Position numbers and translations under genes: made by a program. The notes beneath the pieces are model-generated. The model saw nothing but the letters and a program-made list of their open reading frames with translations. It ran no database searches and was not told the DNA's origin. Positions 14,150 to 14,160 of a DNA stretch of 14,160 nt are shown here, piece by piece (position 1 is the stretch's first letter; each line of letters begins with the position of its first letter). Source of the DNA: Dehalococcoidia bacterium. Its GTDB lineage: Bacteria > Chloroflexota > Dehalococcoidia > Dehalococcoidales > E44-bin46. Location of the stretch: NCBI GenBank assembly GCA_020343755.1, contig CP070810.1, positions 252,875 through 267,034 of the forward strand, read 5' to 3'.

Positions 14150-14160
14150 TTTTGCTGGAA

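Overview
This window looks like chromosomal DNA from a strictly anaerobic bacterium. It most resembles an uncultured Dehalococcoidia-type Chloroflexota, but this is inferred from gene content, not from a marker. Three features point that way: rplI-dnaB next to a DnaD-like protein and a DnaC/DnaI-type helicase loader; frequent TTG and GTG starts; and an oxygen-sensitive 2-hydroxyacyl-CoA-dehydratase-type activase module. I see no rRNA, tRNA, CRISPR array, transposase or integrase.

Layout. (a) 1-115, minus strand: the first codons of an M16 zinc peptidase leave the left edge, with their own promoter. (b) 112-1839, minus strand: two tightly packed genes. The first to be transcribed (1839-1078) has a winged-helix-like N-terminus; the second (1074-112) has a winged-helix-like N-terminus and a C-terminus that reads like a HEPN domain with an R-X4-H motif. 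They share an elaborate AT-rich upstream region with a near-consensus promoter, a 17-bp palindrome and ATTAGC repeats. This is the best candidate in the window for an uncharacterised (possibly defence or toxin) system. (c) 1840-2208: a 369-bp divergent intergenic region that also holds a strong hairpin terminator and a 51-bp palindromic repeat element. (d) 2209-5597, plus strand: lysA, a 60-residue small protein, holB and ricT, in one close-packed run covering lysine synthesis, the replication clamp loader and an Fe-S RNA-processing factor.

(e) 5621-14149, minus strand: nine genes in one direction. In transcription order they are a DUF2229-type protein, an HgdB-like COG3581-type protein and an HgdC/BadF-type ATPase activase (the split parts of a protein that is often one giant polypeptide), then trxB, then rplI from a likely internal promoter, dnaB, a DnaD-domain protein, a helicase-loader ATPase with two complete AAA+ modules in one chain, and an HNH endonuclease.

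How the genes fit together: block (e) joins a low-potential ATP-driven electron-transfer module and thioredoxin reductase to a replication-initiation cassette (helicase, DnaD-like partner, loader), while holB for the polymerase clamp loader lies in block (d). The two-gene cassette in (b) sits between housekeeping genes and looks like an accessory insertion.
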